Positions 63,454 through 64,000 of a stretch of 64,000 bases of DNA are shown here, piece by piece. How positions within the stretch are numbered: the first letter of the stretch is position 1; every line of letters begins with the position of its first letter. Source of the DNA: Bacteroidota bacterium (lineage in GTDB: Bacteria > Bacteroidota > Bacteroidia > Chitinophagales > Chitinophagaceae); NCBI GenBank assembly GCA_018268055.1, contig JAFDXF010000076.1, forward strand, positions 1-64,000. Reading direction: 5' to 3'. Made by a program: the position numbers and the translations under genes. Below the pieces are notes generated by a model. The model did no database searches. It was not told the origin of the DNA and saw only the letters and a list, made by a program, of their open reading frames with translations.

Positions 63454-63494
63454 ACCATTTTCTATTTAACCTGATAGGAAATGGTGATTTTTTT
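63454..63494 (+). terminator. Terminator of the respiratory module
   Basis: ACCATTTTCTAT and ATAGGAAATGGT form a 12-bp stem with one G-T pair, followed by a run of seven Ts. Confidence 0.9.
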
Positions 63495-63584
63495 GTCGCT
63501 ACTACCACTGCTCACAATTTTATTTTTTATTTTACAAGTTAGCTTAACTTAGAACTTCTTGTATTATTCACTAATTTATATTTT

Positions 63585-64000
63585 ATGAAAAAAATTATTC
63601 TGGCACTGTCATTGATTTTTATTTTTAATGAACTTGCAATGGCACAGCAACCAATGATGCAAAGGCCTCCAAGAAAGTTGGATCCCGTTGTTCAAAAAAT
63701 TGTAGATGAAGAAAGTCAAAACTCGCAGCTAAAACAAATCGGGCACGAGTTGATGGACAAAATCGGTCCTCGCTTAGTTGGCTCCCCAAAGATGCAGCAA
63801 GCCAACGACTGGGCTGTAGCAAAATATAAAAGCTGGGGCATAGATGCCCGTAATGAAAAATGGGGTGAATGGCGCGGCTGGGAAAGAGGTATTACACATA
63901 TTGATATGATAGCGCCTTGGGTGAAAACATTGGAAGGAACACAACTTGCCTGGAGCCCTTCTACCAAAGGGAAAGTGGTTTCTGCCGAAGTAGTTATTTT
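63585..64000 (+). CDS. M28-family peptidase, N-terminal part (cut by window end)
   Basis: The first 138 codons of a secreted protein. Signal peptide about 1-21 (LAMAQQ) is followed by KLDPVVQKIVDEESQNSQ, HELMDKIGPRLVGSPKMQQ and WAVAKYKSWGIDARNEKWG, the opening of the carboxypeptidase Q-like M28 peptidases in Bacteroidota. The metal-binding region lies beyond the window, so activity cannot be judged. It has its own start after the terminator at 63454-63494. Confidence 0.8.
   Translation, partial: MKKIILALSLIFIFNELAMAQQPMMQRPPRKLDPVVQKIVDEESQNSQLKQIGHELMDKIGPRLVGSPKMQQANDWAVAKYKSWGIDARNEKWGEWRGWERGITHIDMIAPWVKTLEGTQLAWSPSTKGKVVSAEVVI

Noticed and set aside
1..64000. CRISPR array or prophage
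   Set aside because: No regularly spaced repeats with unique spacers and no phage structural genes were seen; the only tandem array (10335-10560) has nested words and no spacer pattern.

Overview
This window looks like a chromosomal segment of a Bacteroidota bacterium, most likely a Chitinophagaceae-type member (the family is inference). The evidence is AT-rich DNA, repeated TAnnTTTG-type -7 promoter elements with few Shine-Dalgarno sites, type IX secretion sorting domains (one type A, one gliding-associated CHU_C type), a PorP/SprF protein, DUF5689 lipoproteins, a DUF2795 protein, a Bacteroidota-style trigger factor, and LytS/LytTR regulators. No rRNA, CRISPR array or prophage was seen. There is one tRNA (Leu, anticodon TAG).

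Layout. 1-1.1 kb: a complete IS30-family element with inverted repeats and a 36-bp internal palindrome, next to the promoter of an M1 peptidase gene (1.2-3.0 kb). 3.3-4.1 kb: a decayed secreted-protein gene. 4.2-10.2 kb: rsmG, a glycosyltransferase, tgt (without the usual zinc cysteines), an LptF/LptG permease and a mitochondrial-type citrate synthase. 10.2-10.7 kb: a repeat-rich gap. 10.7-19.7 kb: an accessory locus with a TonB-dependent receptor, two DUF5689 lipoproteins, a lamin-tail T9SS protein and a divergent secreted DNase I-like nuclease; it reads as an extracellular nucleic-acid or phosphate scavenging system. 19.9-37.2 kb: housekeeping genes (rpsF-rpsR-rplI, an RRM protein, guaA, a deoxynucleoside kinase, trpS, gatC, ABC ATPases, a PduO-type adenosyltransferase, fabI, a FabH-like enzyme, pheT-coiled-coil-zapA, a RelA/SpoT enzyme). 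37.3-40.6 kb: a PorP/SprF protein and a large CHU_C adhesin. 40.8-45.5 kb: tRNA-Leu, tig, two clpP genes, clpX and a 48-aa ORF. 45.6-56.7 kb: nrdJ, a GGGP-synthase-like enzyme, an M28 peptidase, a LytS/LytTR pair, dxs and an outer-membrane beta-barrel.

56.8-63.4 kb is the most unusual part. It holds an FNR-like regulator with an N-terminal cysteine cluster, a small membrane protein, a CuA subunit II fused to cytochrome c, a heme-copper oxidoreductase subunit I in which the usual cross-linked tyrosine position is Gln and a low-spin heme histidine position is Lys, a SCO-like copper chaperone, and a cytochrome b / ferredoxin / MvhD-like fusion. The module may be a nitric-oxide-reductase-like or otherwise atypical respiratory enzyme. 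The window ends inside a second M28 peptidase gene.

Links between genes: NrdJ needs adenosylcobalamin, which the PduO-type enzyme can make. Dxs makes isoprenoid precursors upstream of the GGGP-synthase-like enzyme. Trigger factor and ClpP/ClpX form a proteostasis cluster. At least eight genes have a -7 element only 4-7 nt before the start codon, which predicts leaderless mRNAs.
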